Shown here: piece by piece, positions 46,187 to 56,634 of the stretch
Position numbering within the stretch: position 1 is the first letter of the stretch
Layout: every line of letters begins with the position of its first letter
Assembly (NCBI GenBank): GCA_004322535.1
Contig: SCUZ01000075.1
Span: 1-64,000, forward strand
Direction of reading: 5' to 3'
Length of the DNA stretch: 64,000 nt
From: Rugosibacter sp.
GTDB lineage: Bacteria > Pseudomonadota > Gammaproteobacteria > Burkholderiales > Rhodocyclaceae
Position numbers and translations under genes: made by a program
The notes under the pieces: generated by a model
Databases searched by the model: none
What the model was told of the DNA's origin: nothing
The model's input: the letters and a program-made list of their open reading frames with translations, nothing else

Positions 46187-47932
46187 ATGATTATTGATCC
46201 AACGCCTGAGCTGATAGCAAAAATTATAATGACTGGTTTTAACAAGCACTATAGCTTGTTTCGTGAATGTTCATCAGGAGCAAAACAGCGCTTTGAAGAA
46301 ATGCGCTGGATTGATGGGCAGCAAGCAATTAAGGATCGTATTCAGTTTTACGATGATCGTGTAAGTGAAACGACAGCGCAATTGTGTGATGAGTTTAATG
46401 CTGAGGGTTTGGCAGAGAACATCTGGCAGCAAACCAAACTGAATTACATCGGATTTTTATCTGAACATCGGCAACCTGAGTTGGCTGAGACTTTTTTTAA
46501 CTCGGTATGTTGTCGGATTTTGCATCGAACTTATTTTCATAACGATTATATTTTCGTGCGTCCGGCTGTGGCTACAGAGTATATCGAATCAAATCCGCCA
46601 ACTTATCGATGCTATTACCCCACGCAGATTAATTTAAAAACCTCTATTAGAAAAATATTCCTTGATTTTTTGTGGGCTAAAGAGTTTGAGGATATTGATC
46701 GCGATGTAGATTTTATTTTGCGCACTTTTATGCAGCATTTGATTCGCCTGCCTAAGCAAGAGGCTAATTTTCAGATTCAAGTATTAGGTTCTGCTTTTTA
46801 TAGGAATAAGGCGACTTACGTTATTGGTAAAGTAATCAATGGTGGCATGGAATATCCATTTGCTTTACCCATACTGCATGCGTCAAGCGGTAAGATTTAC
46901 ATAGATACGATTATTTTGGATGCATGGCGAATTAGTTTGCTATTTTCTCTCTCGCGAGCATATTTCATGGTGGATATGGAAGTGCCTTCCGCCTATGTTC
47001 AGTTTCTGCGTACGATTATGACGAATAAGTCTCGGTCTGAGCTATACACTATGCTTGGGTTAGGGAAGCAGGGGAAAACGATGTTTTATCGTGACCTTGT
47101 CTATCATCTGCATCATTCAGCGGACCAGTTTATTATTGCGCCAGGTATTCGAGGTTTGGTCATGATGGTATTTACTTTGCCATCCTACCCATATGTTTTT
47201 AAAATCATCAAAGACGTCTTTGGTAGTTCAAAAGAGGTTGACCATGAAACCGTCCGCAGAAAATACCAGTTGGTAAAGCAGGTTGATCGAGTGGGGCGCA
47301 TGGCGGATACGCTTGAGTTTTCACATGTGGCTTTGCCTCGAAAAAGATTCTCGCCAGAATTGATTGATGCTTTGCATGAGTCTGCTCCGTCTTTAATTGA
47401 GGAGGATGGCGACAACTTGGTGATTAAGCATGCCTATATTGAACGGCGCATGCAGCCGCTTAATTTATTTCTTGAGGAAATGACTAGGGCTGGTGACGAC
47501 GAACAAATAGAGCATGCTGTGGTCGAATATGGCAATGCGATCCGTGAGTTGGCTATAGCTAATATTTTTCCCGGTGACATGTTGTGGAAGAATTTTGGAA
47601 TCACTCGGTATGGTCGAGTTGTTTTCTACGATTATGATGAAATTGAATATATGACAGACTGCAAGTTTCGTCGTATTCCTCATCCCCCTGACTTTGAAGC
47701 GGAAATGGCTGGCAAGAGCTGGTATTCGGCAGCAAAAAATGATGTTTTCCCTGAAGAATTTGCTACCTTTTTATTGACATCTGAAAAAATTCGAGCAGTT
47801 TTTATGCGACATCATAAAGACATTCTTGAACCTGGTTTTTGGCAGGCTACGCAGGAAGATATTCGCCAAGGCGTAGTGAGAGATTTTTTCCCTTATCCAA
47901 AATCATTACGATTTTGTAATCGCTTTTCGTGA
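46187..47932 (+). CDS. aceK: isocitrate dehydrogenase kinase/phosphatase
   Basis: Bifunctional regulator that phosphorylates isocitrate dehydrogenase, directing carbon to the glyoxylate shunt. 581 residues, near the usual length. The N-terminal regulatory half carries [11 protein letters not shown]; the kinase half holds the ATP-loop region [24 protein letters not shown], then [27 protein letters not shown] with the catalytic loop. No aceA/aceB lies near. It implies growth on acetate or C2 compounds. Confidence 0.96.
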   Translation: MIIDPTPELIAKIIMTGFNKHYSLFRECSSGAKQRFEEMRWIDGQQAIKDRIQFYDDRVSETTAQLCDEFNAEGLAENIWQQTKLNYIGFLSEHRQPELAETFFNSVCCRILHRTYFHNDYIFVRPAVATEYIESNPPTYRCYYPTQINLKTSIRKIFLDFLWAKEFEDIDRDVDFILRTFMQHLIRLPKQEANFQIQVLGSAFYRNKATYVIGKVINGGMEYPFALPILHASSGKIYIDTIILDAWRISLLFSLSRAYFMVDMEVPSAYVQFLRTIMTNKSRSELYTMLGLGKQGKTMFYRDLVYHLHHSADQFIIAPGIRGLVMMVFTLPSYPYVFKIIKDVFGSSKEVDHETVRRKYQLVKQVDRVGRMADTLEFSHVALPRKRFSPELIDALHESAPSLIEEDGDNLVIKHAYIERRMQPLNLFLEEMTRAGDDEQIEHAVVEYGNAIRELAIANIFPGDMLWKNFGITRYGRVVFYDYDEIEYMTDCKFRRIPHPPDFEAEMAGKSWYSAAKNDVFPEEFATFLLTSEKIRAVFMRHHKDILEPGFWQATQEDIRQGVVRDFFPYPKSLRFCNRFS

Positions 47933-47957
47933 TCTGTGCGATGGTCGATTTCAGTGC

Positions 47958-48533
47958 ATGAGCCGTCTTATTCTTTTTAATAAGCCCTATGGCGTGTTAA
48001 CTCAGTTTACAGACCCGAGCGGACGTCCGACGCTTGCTAACTTTATAAAAACACCACATGTTTATGCCGCCGGGCGCTTGGATTCGGATTCAGAAGGACT
48101 TGTCTTACTGACAGATGATGGCAGCTTGCAAGCAAGAATTGCGCATCCTCGGTATAAGCTGCTCAAGGTTTATTGGGCCCAGGTAGAAGGCATTCCGAAG
48201 GAGGCTGATTTAGAGCCTTTAAGGAGAGGGATAGACTTGGGCGACTTTATCACTCAACCTGCGAAAATAAACTTGATTGACGAGCCGTCGAATTTATGGG
48301 AGCGGCACCCACCTATTCGCTATCGGTCAAACATTCCGACTTCATGGTTAAAAATTGTAATAATTGAGGGAAAAAATCGGCAAGTCCGGCGCATGACAGC
48401 AAAAATTGGATTCCCGACACTGAGGCTTGTTCGCTGGGCAGTGGGGGAGTGGACGCTAGAAGGGCTACCACCAGAGAGTTGGCGCGAAATTACAGTTACG
48501 CGTCAACCTGATATTAATCCATGCGTTATATGA
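47958..48533 (+). CDS. rluE: 23S rRNA pseudouridine synthase RluE-type
   Basis: RsuA/RluB/E/F family enzyme of 191 residues without an S4 domain, as in RluE, which makes pseudouridine 2457. Active-site [19 protein letters not shown] near residue 37 holds the catalytic Asp; [21 protein letters not shown] is the second signature. Starts 25 nt after aceK. Confidence 0.92.
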   Translation: MSRLILFNKPYGVLTQFTDPSGRPTLANFIKTPHVYAAGRLDSDSEGLVLLTDDGSLQARIAHPRYKLLKVYWAQVEGIPKEADLEPLRRGIDLGDFITQPAKINLIDEPSNLWERHPPIRYRSNIPTSWLKIVIIEGKNRQVRRMTAKIGFPTLRLVRWAVGEWTLEGLPPESWREITVTRQPDINPCVI

Positions 48534-48595
48534 TAGGACACTCCAGGAAATCGGCAGTTGTCAGACCTACCCTTAAATAATCGAAAGGATTTACC

Positions 48596-48832
48596 ATGAA
48601 CAAACTGATCGCTACTCTGGTTGCAGGTTTTATTGCTACTTCCGCTTTTGCTGCTGCTGAAAAAGCCGCTCCTGCCGCTCCTGCCGCTCCAGCAACCGCT
48701 GCTACTCCTGCTACCGCCGCTACTCCTGCGGCCGCTCCTGCTGAAAAAGCTCCTGTTATGAAAGCCAAGAAGAAGCACCACCGTAAGGCCAAGAAGGCAG
48801 CTGCTCCCGCTGCGGCTACTGAAGCCAAGTAA
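48596..48832 (+). CDS. small exported Ala/Pro-rich, Lys-tailed protein
   Basis: 78 residues. A signal peptide (MNKLIATLVAGFIATSAFA, cleavage near residue 19) precedes a low-complexity chain of Ala-Pro and Ala-Thr repeats and a basic block (KAKKKHHRKAKKA). AAAGGA lies 6 nt before the ATG and a strong terminator follows, so it is its own unit and probably well expressed. Similar acid-shock or histone-like exported peptides exist, but I assign no function. Confidence 0.8.
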   Translation: MNKLIATLVAGFIATSAFAAAEKAAPAAPAAPATAATPATAATPAAAPAEKAPVMKAKKKHHRKAKKAAAPAAATEAK

Positions 48833-48847
48833 TTTTGCTTTAATGAT

Positions 48848-48874
48848 AAAACGGCGGGTTATCCCGCCGTTTTT
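48848..48874 (+). terminator. Rho-independent terminator of the Ala/Pro-rich gene
   Basis: ACGGCGGG and CCCGCCGT around TTAT, flanked by A- and T-runs. Confidence 0.92.
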
Positions 48875-48927
48875 ATTTGTGTCTTTTGTAATCGCTACCG
48901 TATGAGATATTCTTTTAAGGATGTGTT

Positions 48928-49386
48928 ATGGGAAGTCGGATATTAACGCTGCTCAGTGGTGCATTGGCGATAGCATTTTTTACAGCATCTGTGGATGCAG
49001 AGTCGAATATACCCCAGCCTGTCAATTTATTTGCGGGCATGCACCATGTTGAAGCGGAGCTTGCCGCAACACTTGATAGCCGAACTTCTGGTCTGATGCA
49101 CCGAAAATCCATGCCTACGCAGCATGGGATGTTGTTTGTATTTCCAGTGTCTGCAAAACACTGTATGTGGATGAAGAATACTTATCTTCCACTTTCGGTC
49201 GCCTTTTTAAATGAGCAGGGCGCTATTATCAATGTCGAGGAAATGGAACCGCAGACTGAGAACAACCACTGTGCTTTGAAGCCAGCGCGTTATGCTTTGG
49301 AGATGAATGCAGGTTGGTTTAAGAATCGAGGCTTGGAATCCGGTTCCAAGATAGTTGGGGTTAGTAAGCTAACCGCTAGCTATTAA
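48928..49386 (+). CDS. DUF192 family exported protein
   Basis: 152 residues with a signal peptide (cleavage near ...TASVDA, residue 24). DUF192 signatures: SGLMHRKSMPTQHGMLFVF, MWMKNTYLPLSVAFL and ALEMNAGWF. The family is widespread, periplasmic and of unknown function. AAGGA lies 7 nt before the ATG. Confidence 0.86.
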   Translation: MGSRILTLLSGALAIAFFTASVDAESNIPQPVNLFAGMHHVEAELAATLDSRTSGLMHRKSMPTQHGMLFVFPVSAKHCMWMKNTYLPLSVAFLNEQGAIINVEEMEPQTENNHCALKPARYALEMNAGWFKNRGLESGSKIVGVSKLTASY

Positions 49387-49506
49387 TTCATCACATCTCG
49401 CTAAACCACATTGAGTCTGAGTCGGATGATACCTAATGGTAAGAAGGTAAGCGTTGCTTTGATTTCCTCACTTTAAATTACTTAGCCCGTGAATAATAAA
49501 AAAGCC

Positions 49507-49534
49507 AAAAAAAAGCTGCCTTAAGGCAGCTTTT
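49507..49534 (-). terminator. terminator of rpsT
   Basis: AAGCTGCC and GGCAGCTT around TTAA; on the minus strand it ends in a run of eight U, about 40 nt after the rpsT stop. Confidence 0.9.
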
Positions 49535-49573
49535 GAACAGTTATTCGACTTTTTTGATTCTGTATGAAATGAT

Positions 49574-49834
49574 TTACAGTGCTTTAATCGCAGCAGACAA
49601 ACGACTTTTTTGGCGGGCAACAAGGTTCTTGTGGACAATTTTTTTGTCGGCGATCGAGTCTATGATTTTTTGTGACTCAACAAAAACAGCCTGTGCACCA
49701 GCTTTGTCGCCCGTTGCGATTGCTTTACGTACTTTTTTGATGGCAGTACGCAATGACGAGCGTTGATCCATATTATGGATGCGTTGATTAGCAGATTGGC
49801 GTGCGCGCTTGCGAGCTTGTACTGTGTTGGCCAT
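49574..49834 (-). CDS. rpsT: 30S ribosomal protein S20
   Basis: 86-residue, highly basic helical protein, [21 protein letters not shown] at the start and [10 protein letters not shown] at the end, as in all S20 proteins. It has its own promoter and terminator and is monocistronic. Confidence 0.97.
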   Translation of the reverse strand: MANTVQARKRARQSANQRIHNMDQRSSLRTAIKKVRKAIATGDKAGAQAVFVESQKIIDSIADKKIVHKNLVARQKSRLSAAIKAL

Positions 49835-49873
49835 AATGATTATCTAATAAGGTAAAAACATGAGAAAGAAATC

Positions 49874-49902
49874 ATTATAAAAGATTCTCTTACTCGATGC
49901 AA
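49874..49902 (-). promoter_or_regulatory. sigma-70 promoter of rpsT
   Basis: On the minus strand, TTGCAT (49902-49897), 17 nt, then TATAAT (49879-49874), 40 nt before the rpsT start. Confidence 0.82.
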
Positions 49903-49987
49903 GGTTAAATCGGGTTAAAGAAGTGATGCGGTGAATAGGATTTAGTGCTTTTTGCCATGATCGATTGGTCGAATTGTTTTATAAGGT

Positions 49988-51337
49988 TTAGGGCTGGCTT
50001 TGAGAGTCTTCAAACGAGCATGCTGTCAGTACTTTTGCTGTTATGTGGCCTGTTGCCAGTTCAACCGCGATTTGGTTTCCTGAGTGTAGCGTGCCGGCAT
50101 GGCTTACTACCGTGCCCTGCGCGTTACGGACAATGGCGAATCCACGTGCTAACGTATTGCGGGGATTAAGATGCTCCAGAGCTTTGGAAAGAGGATGCAG
50201 TGCGCTATGCTTTTGTAAAAAAAACCTATTTTTTGCAGCGTTTAAACGCTGCTCAAGCAACGCCAGTTGTCCTTGGCGGCTTTCTATACGCGGGGCGAGG
50301 TGGTTAAAATGCATTTGAATGCGGTTAATACGTTCGTGATGTCTGTGCAGATAGCCTGCCAGTGCAGCATTTAGTTTGGAACCGAGTAATTGCACCTGAT
50401 CTTGCCGACGCTTTATAGTATTGGCTGGGTGTGTCAGGCGAAGTGTCATATGGTCAAGTCGTTGCTGATCACGTGACAGGCGATACTGTATTGCGTTGTT
50501 GAGCTTTTGACGCAGGTCAATAATTTTTTGTGGCATGTCATGCCAGTGTTGTGTTGCTAGCTCAGCTGCTGCGGTAGGTGTTGGTGCACGTAAATCGGCA
50601 ACAAAATCAGCAATTGTGGTATCCGTTTCGTGGCCAACACCGCTGATAATTGGTAAGGTGCTGCTAGCAATAGCGTAGGCGACAATTTCTTCATTGAATG
50701 CCCATAAATCTTCGATGCTTCCGCCGCCACGGACTAGCAGTAAAAGGTCGCACCCATTGTGCCGTGTTGCGGAGGCAATTGCTTGAGCAATACCACTGGC
50801 CGCCATTTCACCTTGTACCAGGGTTGGGTAGATGGTGATGGTCAAATGGGGTGCACGACGGTTGAGTGAGGATAAAACATCGTGTAAAGCGGCAGCATGG
50901 AGGGAACTGATAATCCCGATTCGACTGGGTAGGCGCGGTAGAGGTTTTTTTCTCTCGACTGCGAACAAACCTTCCATTTCAAGCTTTTGTTTCAGGCGTG
51001 AGAATTCCTCAAAAAGCCGCCCCAAGCCTGCGCGGCGAATCGCCTCAATGTTTAACTGAAAATCACCACGCGGTTCATAAAGTGATACTAGCGCCCGTGC
51101 TTCAACCTGTTGTCCATTTTCCAGACGCCAAGGCACTATTTGCGCACGTGTGCGAAACATAATGCAGCGTGCCTGGGCTGTAGCGTCCTTCAGTGTGAAA
51201 TAAACATGTCCCGACGCTGCGCGCAGCAGGTTTGAAATTTCGCCGGTTACCCAAAGCAGAGGAAATGCTTGCTCTAATGTTTGGCGGGTGAGGTGGTTCA
51301 ATTCACTAATACTTATCACTGAAGGAGGTATAGTCAT
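49988..51337 (-). CDS. xseA: exodeoxyribonuclease VII large subunit
   Basis: 449 residues. N-terminal OB fold (ELNHLTRQTLEQAFPLLWVTGEISN) binds single-stranded DNA; the catalytic part includes GGGSIEDLWAFNEE and SGVGHETDTTIADFVADLRAPTPTAAAE; a long coiled-coil C-terminus follows. xseB is not adjacent. Confidence 0.95.
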   Translation of the reverse strand: MTIPPSVISISELNHLTRQTLEQAFPLLWVTGEISNLLRAASGHVYFTLKDATAQARCIMFRTRAQIVPWRLENGQQVEARALVSLYEPRGDFQLNIEAIRRAGLGRLFEEFSRLKQKLEMEGLFAVERKKPLPRLPSRIGIISSLHAAALHDVLSSLNRRAPHLTITIYPTLVQGEMAASGIAQAIASATRHNGCDLLLLVRGGGSIEDLWAFNEEIVAYAIASSTLPIISGVGHETDTTIADFVADLRAPTPTAAAELATQHWHDMPQKIIDLRQKLNNAIQYRLSRDQQRLDHMTLRLTHPANTIKRRQDQVQLLGSKLNAALAGYLHRHHERINRIQMHFNHLAPRIESRQGQLALLEQRLNAAKNRFFLQKHSALHPLSKALEHLNPRNTLARGFAIVRNAQGTVVSHAGTLHSGNQIAVELATGHITAKVLTACSFEDSQSQP

Positions 51338-51463
51338 GCGTAGGGCCTGTTTTTCAAAAGGATGAATACTAAACCATCAACGATCATTGACGTAGCTGTT
51401 TGAATTTTATCCGGCCAAAAGAATTACCTTTATTTAAAGTGAGTTAGATTAAACATTGCGCTG

Positions 51464-51498
51464 TTTTCCACGGAATTATCCACAGAATTTGGGGATAA
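51464..51498 (+). promoter_or_regulatory. cluster of three DnaA-box-like sites upstream of exbB
   Basis: TTATCCACA at 51476-51484 is a perfect DnaA box. TTTTCCACG (51464-51472) lies 3 nt upstream in the same direction, and TGGGGATAA (51490-51498, reverse TTATCCCCA) lies 5 nt downstream in the opposite direction. They sit in the 259-nt gap between divergent xseA and exbB, which otherwise shows nothing I recognise. Confidence 0.6.
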
Positions 51499-51596
51499 CC
51501 CAGGGACTTTTCTGCAGGACTCGTCCTGACTGTGTTGCTGAAGTGAGCCGTTCCGGCTAAAGTGCGGCTTTCGTTGTTCACTGGGAGTTTGTCCAC

Positions 51597-52202
51597 GTGT
51601 TTGCAATTATTCAAGCGGCTGGATGGCCTATATGGCCATTGTTATTTGCTTCCGTTATTGCGGTTGCATTGATTATTGAGCGCGCAATGGTTTTGCGTCG
51701 TGTGAAAGTATTACCCTCAGGCGTTCTGCAAGGCGTTATCGCAGAATATCGGCAGAGTGGTGTAAGTGAAACATTGATCGCCAAGGTAGAAAATAACTCC
51801 CCTTTAGGCCGCGTACTTGCTTCAGGGATACGTAATGCTAAAAGCTCGCGCGAAGTGATGAAAGAGGCTATTGAAGAGTCAGGCCGTGCGGTGGCGTATG
51901 ACCTTGAGCGTTATCTGACAACGCTGGGGACGATTGCGACGATTGCTCCGCTGATGGGTCTTTTCGGTACGGTCATAGGCATGATCGAAATCTTTGGTTC
52001 ACCTACGGCATCGGGTAATAACCCGCAGGCCCTTGCTCACGGGATTTCTGTTGCACTCTATAACACAGGGTTTGGTCTGGTTATTGCGATTCCGAGCATG
52101 ATTGCCTATCGTCATTTTCGAGCACTGGTAGATGGATTTTTGGTTGAAATGGAACAAGAAGCCATTAAGCTGGTTGAAATGATTCATGGCGATCGTAGCT
52201 AG
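51597..52202 (+). CDS. exbB: ExbB/TolQ family proton channel protein
   Basis: 201 residues, three membrane helices (about 10-28, 110-132 and 150-172). APLMGLFGTVIGMIEIF and AHGISVALYNTGFGLVIAIPSMI are MotA/TolQ/ExbB signatures. It uses the proton gradient to energise outer membrane transport or envelope upkeep. Starts with GTG; GGGAG lies about 11 nt upstream. exbD follows. In front of lpxK, so possibly cotranscribed with lipid A genes. Confidence 0.92.
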   Translation: MFAIIQAAGWPIWPLLFASVIAVALIIERAMVLRRVKVLPSGVLQGVIAEYRQSGVSETLIAKVENNSPLGRVLASGIRNAKSSREVMKEAIEESGRAVAYDLERYLTTLGTIATIAPLMGLFGTVIGMIEIFGSPTASGNNPQALAHGISVALYNTGFGLVIAIPSMIAYRHFRALVDGFLVEMEQEAIKLVEMIHGDRS

Positions 52203-52211
52203 GAGTCTGAG

Positions 52212-52631
52212 ATGAACTTTCAGCGCAGTCGGCAACGTGAGATGCCGGAAATAAATCTTATTGCAATGATCGACGTATTGTTGGTGATTTTGATTTTTGT
52301 CATGACTACCACTACCTACTCAAAGTTTTCCGGCCTTGAAATCAATCTGCCAACGGCTGATGTACAGCAAAACAAAGAGCAGCCTGATGAAATTAATGTC
52401 GTCATCACGGCAGCAGGTGAGACGATGATCAATAAGGTACCTGTTGTAGAGCGTGATGTAGCTAGCCTGCAGCAGGCATTGCAGCGCGCCACTTCCCCTG
52501 GGAAAGAGCCTGTAGTGATTATCAATGCAGATGCCAAGGCCATGCATCAAACGGTGATTGATGTGATGCAGGCCGCCCAATCTGCTGGGCTTTCGCATAT
52601 TTCCTTTGCTACCCAGCAAGCCCAGCGCTGA
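52212..52631 (+). CDS. exbD: ExbD/TolR family transport protein
   Basis: 139 residues with one N-terminal membrane helix (about 17-37). PEINLIAMIDVLLVILIFVM has the conserved membrane Asp that carries protons in ExbD. Partner of the preceding exbB. Its 3' end overlaps the lpxK start by 26 nt. Confidence 0.93.
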   Translation: MNFQRSRQREMPEINLIAMIDVLLVILIFVMTTTTYSKFSGLEINLPTADVQQNKEQPDEINVVITAAGETMINKVPVVERDVASLQQALQRATSPGKEPVVIINADAKAMHQTVIDVMQAAQSAGLSHISFATQQAQR

Positions 52632-53679
52632 ATCGGTAGGCAGCCCTGCTTTCTGGCAGCATCGCGGCCTGTTTTCCTATTTTCTGTATCCTGTATCGCT
52701 GATTTTCGCAGCCGTTACTGCGTCACGTTTGCTGTTTTATCGTGTGGGTTTTTTGTCGATACAGCGCGTGTCGGTGCCTGTCATTGTGATTGGTAATCTG
52801 ACCGTTGGTGGTACAGGTAAAACACCTCTCATTCTGCATGTGGCGAGCTTGTTGCGTGAACGAGGCATGCATCCCGGGATCGTGAGTCGCGGCTATCGCG
52901 GGTCGGCAAAAAGTGTGCTTGAAGTGACTACCGATAGTGATCCGCTGGTTGTAGGAGATGAGCCGCTATTGCTCGCACAGCGCAGCCTGAGCCCGCTATT
53001 TATTGGTCGTGATCGTGTGCGTGCAGCGCAAGCTTTGCTGTCTCGATACCCCGCCTGTGATGTGATTCTGTCTGACGATGGTTTGCAGCATTATCGTTTG
53101 GCGCGCGATGTCGAAATTGCGGTTTTCGATCAGCGAGGCATGATGAATGGCTGGCAGCTTCCTGCCGGCCCGTTACGTGAGCCAATCAGTCGATTGCGGC
53201 AGGTGGATGCCGTGGTTTTTAATAGGGTCGCGACACCCCATGTAGAGTTTCCAGGGGTGGATTCAACATTTCGCGCCGTATCACCAGTGCCGACTTTTGG
53301 ACGCCCTGTCTTTACTATGCATCTTCAAGGGCTGAGCTTTTATCGTCTTGGTCAAAAGCAAACAACCTGTCGCGCCGAAGACTTTCTGGGTAAGCAGTTA
53401 CATGCCGTTGCAGGCATAGGCTCGCCCCAGCGTTTTTTTGATCATTTACAGGCGATGGGCGTGGTATTTGAGCCCCATCCATTTGCTGACCATCATGACT
53501 ATCACCGCGAAGAACTGAATTTTTTTGGGGATGCGATTCTGACCACAGAGAAGGATGCCGTAAAATTTACCGGACTTAATTTGGCTTTGCCTGTTTGGGT
53601 ACTCCCCGTGACCGCAAACGTGAGCCCTGATCTTGTGGCTTTTATTTTGGAGAAAATCAATGGATGCCCGTCTACTTGA
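52606..53679 (+). CDS. lpxK: tetraacyldisaccharide 4'-kinase
   Basis: Inner-membrane kinase of lipid A synthesis, 357 residues. [19 protein letters not shown] is the N-terminal membrane helix; the P-loop is [16 protein letters not shown], followed by [10 protein letters not shown] and [14 protein letters not shown]. The only start before the conserved helix is TTG 52606, so a TTG start overlapping exbD is likely. A repeat copy lies inside at 53275-53298. The 3' end overlaps the trm112-like gene by 20 nt. Confidence 0.93.
   Translation: MLPSKPSAESVGSPAFWQHRGLFSYFLYPVSLIFAAVTASRLLFYRVGFLSIQRVSVPVIVIGNLTVGGTGKTPLILHVASLLRERGMHPGIVSRGYRGSAKSVLEVTTDSDPLVVGDEPLLLAQRSLSPLFIGRDRVRAAQALLSRYPACDVILSDDGLQHYRLARDVEIAVFDQRGMMNGWQLPAGPLREPISRLRQVDAVVFNRVATPHVEFPGVDSTFRAVSPVPTFGRPVFTMHLQGLSFYRLGQKQTTCRAEDFLGKQLHAVAGIGSPQRFFDHLQAMGVVFEPHPFADHHDYHREELNFFGDAILTTEKDAVKFTGLNLALPVWVLPVTANVSPDLVAFILEKINGCPST
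53275..53298 (-). repeat. dispersed 24-bp repeat, copy 9 (in lpxK, antisense)
   Basis: On the minus strand AAAAGTCGGCACTGG then TGATACGGC; the gene reads it as AVSPVPTF. Confidence 0.78.
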
Positions 53680-53836
53680 AATACTTGTTTGCCCTATTTG
53701 CAAGAGCCCATTGGATTATCGTAAAGCGGCATCCGAATTGGTGTGTAAAGGGTGCAAGTTGGCTTTTTCGATTAAAGATGATATTCCCGTGATGCTGGAA
53801 GAAGCGGCGCGCAAAATCACGGCTGAAGAACTCTGA
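53660..53836 (+). CDS. Trm112-family zinc-ribbon protein (YcaR-like)
   Basis: 58 residues. [16 protein letters not shown] and [10 protein letters not shown] give the Cys pairs of the Trm112/YcaR family. It lies between lpxK and kdsB, as in many proteobacteria; the function is not settled. The TGA overlaps the kdsB ATG. Confidence 0.9.
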   Translation: MDARLLEILVCPICKSPLDYRKAASELVCKGCKLAFSIKDDIPVMLEEAARKITAEEL

Positions 53837-54615
53837 TGCGCTTGCGCGTGCCTTTTCGGGTAGTGATTCCGGCACGCTGGGCGTCGACCCGTTTGCCCGG
53901 CAAGCCATTAGCGGATATCGCCGGAAAACCGATGGTGGTGCGTGTGGCTGAGGCAGCTGTAAAAAGTGGCGCTATGGAAATATGCATTGCAACTGATGAT
54001 GAGCGAGTAATGCACGCCGTTTTAGCGCATGGTTTTGATGTTATCATGACCCGTGTTGATCATGCCTCAGGAACTGATCGGTTGGCTGAAGTGGCTAAGC
54101 TGAAGCGCTGGGATGGCGAAGCGATTGTTGTTAATGTGCAAGGCGATGAGCCCTTGATTAATCCTGCGTTGATTGCCCGTGTTGCGAGTGCCTTAGCAGA
54201 TGACGCACAAGCATCTATCGCCACTGCCGCGCATCCTTTGAGCGAGTTGGCTGAATTTTTAAATCCGAATGTAGTTAAAGTCGTTGTTGATGGACAAGGT
54301 CGGGCACTGTACTTTTCGCGCGCGCCTATTCCTTGGCCACGGGATGCTTTTGCAACAAACCCGTGTGCCTTCCCTCCTGGGCTGCCGGTCCGTCGCCATA
54401 TCGGTTTATATGCCTACCGCACGGCTTTTTTGCGGCAATACAGCCAACTGTCGCCAAACGTGCTCGAGCAGTGGGAGTCTCTTGAACAATTGCGTGCGCT
54501 GGCAAATGGATTTGTTATTCGTGTTGTCGATTGTCTTGATGCGCCAGCATCGGGCGTCGATACGCCGGAAGATTTGGCGCGTGTCAGGCAGGCGTTTGAC
54601 CATACTGTGAATTGA
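53836..54615 (+). CDS. kdsB: 3-deoxy-manno-octulosonate cytidylyltransferase
   Basis: Activates KDO as CMP-KDO for LPS, 259 residues. [24 protein letters not shown] at the start binds [14 protein letters not shown] and RHIGLYAYR are KdsB signatures. It starts in a TGATG overlap with the trm112-like gene, giving a lipid A/KDO block. Confidence 0.96.
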   Translation: MRLRVPFRVVIPARWASTRLPGKPLADIAGKPMVVRVAEAAVKSGAMEICIATDDERVMHAVLAHGFDVIMTRVDHASGTDRLAEVAKLKRWDGEAIVVNVQGDEPLINPALIARVASALADDAQASIATAAHPLSELAEFLNPNVVKVVVDGQGRALYFSRAPIPWPRDAFATNPCAFPPGLPVRRHIGLYAYRTAFLRQYSQLSPNVLEQWESLEQLRALANGFVIRVVDCLDAPASGVDTPEDLARVRQAFDHTVN

Positions 54616-54680
54616 CGGTATCTTCGCGCGGATAGAAAAATGCTTAAAAAATATTTTCAATACAATTTTCCGGAGTTTGA

Positions 54681-55340
<660 letters not shown>

Positions 55341-55350
55341 GTTTTCTACC

Positions 55351-56610
55351 ATGGTTATTAAAAACGCTTTTTATGCACAGTCGGGGGGCGTTACCGCCGT
55401 CATTAATGCTTCTGCTTGTGCCGTCATTGAGACAGCACGCGCACATCCCGATCGTATTGGTAATGTGCTGGCCGGGCGCGATGGCATCATTGGTGCGTTG
55501 ACGGAGGATTTGATCGATACCTCGCTAGAATCCGCTATCGACATCGCACGCTTGCGCCATACGCCGGGTGGCGCATTTGGTTCGTGTCGCTATAAGCTCA
55601 AAAGCCTGGAGCAGAGTCGGCGTGAATTTGAGCGATTGATTGAGGTCTTTCGCGCTCATGACATTGGTTATTTTTTTTACAATGGCGGTGGTGACTCAGC
55701 GGATACCTGTCTCAAAGTATCCCAGCTTTCAGCTGCCCTTGGTTTTCCATTGCAAGCCATTCATATTCCTAAAACCGTTGATAACGATTTACCACTGACT
55801 GACACCTGTCCTGGTTTTGGTTCGGTGGCGAAATATGTTGCAACCTCCATGCGCGAGGCCGGACTTGATGTTGCCTCAATGGCAAGAACATCAACCAAGG
55901 TATTCGTGTTTGAAGTCATGGGCCGCCATGCTGGATGGATAACTGCTGCATGTGCCTTGGCCGCCAGGAATGAAGGTGAAGCACCCCATTTGTTGCTGCT
56001 GCCGGAAGTTTTGTTTGATGAAACACGGTTCTTGGCTCGCGTCAAAGAATGTGTTGAGCGTTATGGTTACTGCGCCATTGCCGTGTCGGAGGGGTTGCTC
56101 GGGCCGGATGGCAAGCTGCTAGCTGGAGCGGGCACTACCGATGCCTTTGGACATGCGCAGCTGGGGGGTATCGGGCCGCAGATCGCGCAACTGGTTAAAG
56201 AGCAGCTTGGCTATAAATTTCACTGGGCTGTTGCCGATTACCTGCAGCGGGCTGCGCGGCATATTGCCTCGAAAACGGATGTCGAACAGGCGTATGCAGT
56301 TGGCAAGGCGGCAGTTGATATGGCCCTTGCCGGCAAGAACGCCGTGATGCCGGCGATCCGTCGTCTGGCAGATCATCCTTATCGCTGGGACATCGTCGAG
56401 GCTCCGCTTGATCAAGTCGCAAATGTTGAACGAAAGATGCCAGCGGAGTTCATAACTGCCGATGGTTTTGGTATTACAGATGCAGCTCGTCGTTATCTTG
56501 CGCCACTCATTACGGGAGAAGATATACCCCCTTTTCGCGAGGGTTTGCCGGATTATGTGAGACTGCAGAATGTAAGTGTGGCAAGAAAACTGGAGAGCTT
56601 TTCGATTTAA
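55351..56610 (+). CDS. pfp: pyrophosphate-dependent 6-phosphofructokinase
   Basis: 419 residues of the PFK family. The motif PKTVDND (residues 140-146) has Lys where ATP enzymes have Gly (PGTIDND), a mark of PPi use. The nucleotide-site motif reads NGGGDSADT (111-119), so the position after GGD is Ser rather than the Gly of ATP enzymes. GRHAGWITAACALAA follows. The reaction is reversible. It lies 24 nt before a proton-pumping pyrophosphatase gene, another PPi enzyme. Confidence 0.9.
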   Translation: MVIKNAFYAQSGGVTAVINASACAVIETARAHPDRIGNVLAGRDGIIGALTEDLIDTSLESAIDIARLRHTPGGAFGSCRYKLKSLEQSRREFERLIEVFRAHDIGYFFYNGGGDSADTCLKVSQLSAALGFPLQAIHIPKTVDNDLPLTDTCPGFGSVAKYVATSMREAGLDVASMARTSTKVFVFEVMGRHAGWITAACALAARNEGEAPHLLLLPEVLFDETRFLARVKECVERYGYCAIAVSEGLLGPDGKLLAGAGTTDAFGHAQLGGIGPQIAQLVKEQLGYKFHWAVADYLQRAARHIASKTDVEQAYAVGKAAVDMALAGKNAVMPAIRRLADHPYRWDIVEAPLDQVANVERKMPAEFITADGFGITDAARRYLAPLITGEDIPPFREGLPDYVRLQNVSVARKLESFSI

Positions 56611-56634
56611 CTTAATAACCACAGGAGAGAGAGT

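Noticed and set aside
48547-48566. Further repeat copy before the Ala/Pro-rich gene
   Set aside because: AAATCGGCAGTTGTCAGAC matches the consensus at too few positions to count.
48503-48828. Gly/Ser- and Ala-rich frames antisense to the small exported protein
   Set aside because: The plus-strand gene has a signal peptide, a good ribosome binding site and a terminator; the antisense frames are low-complexity by-products.
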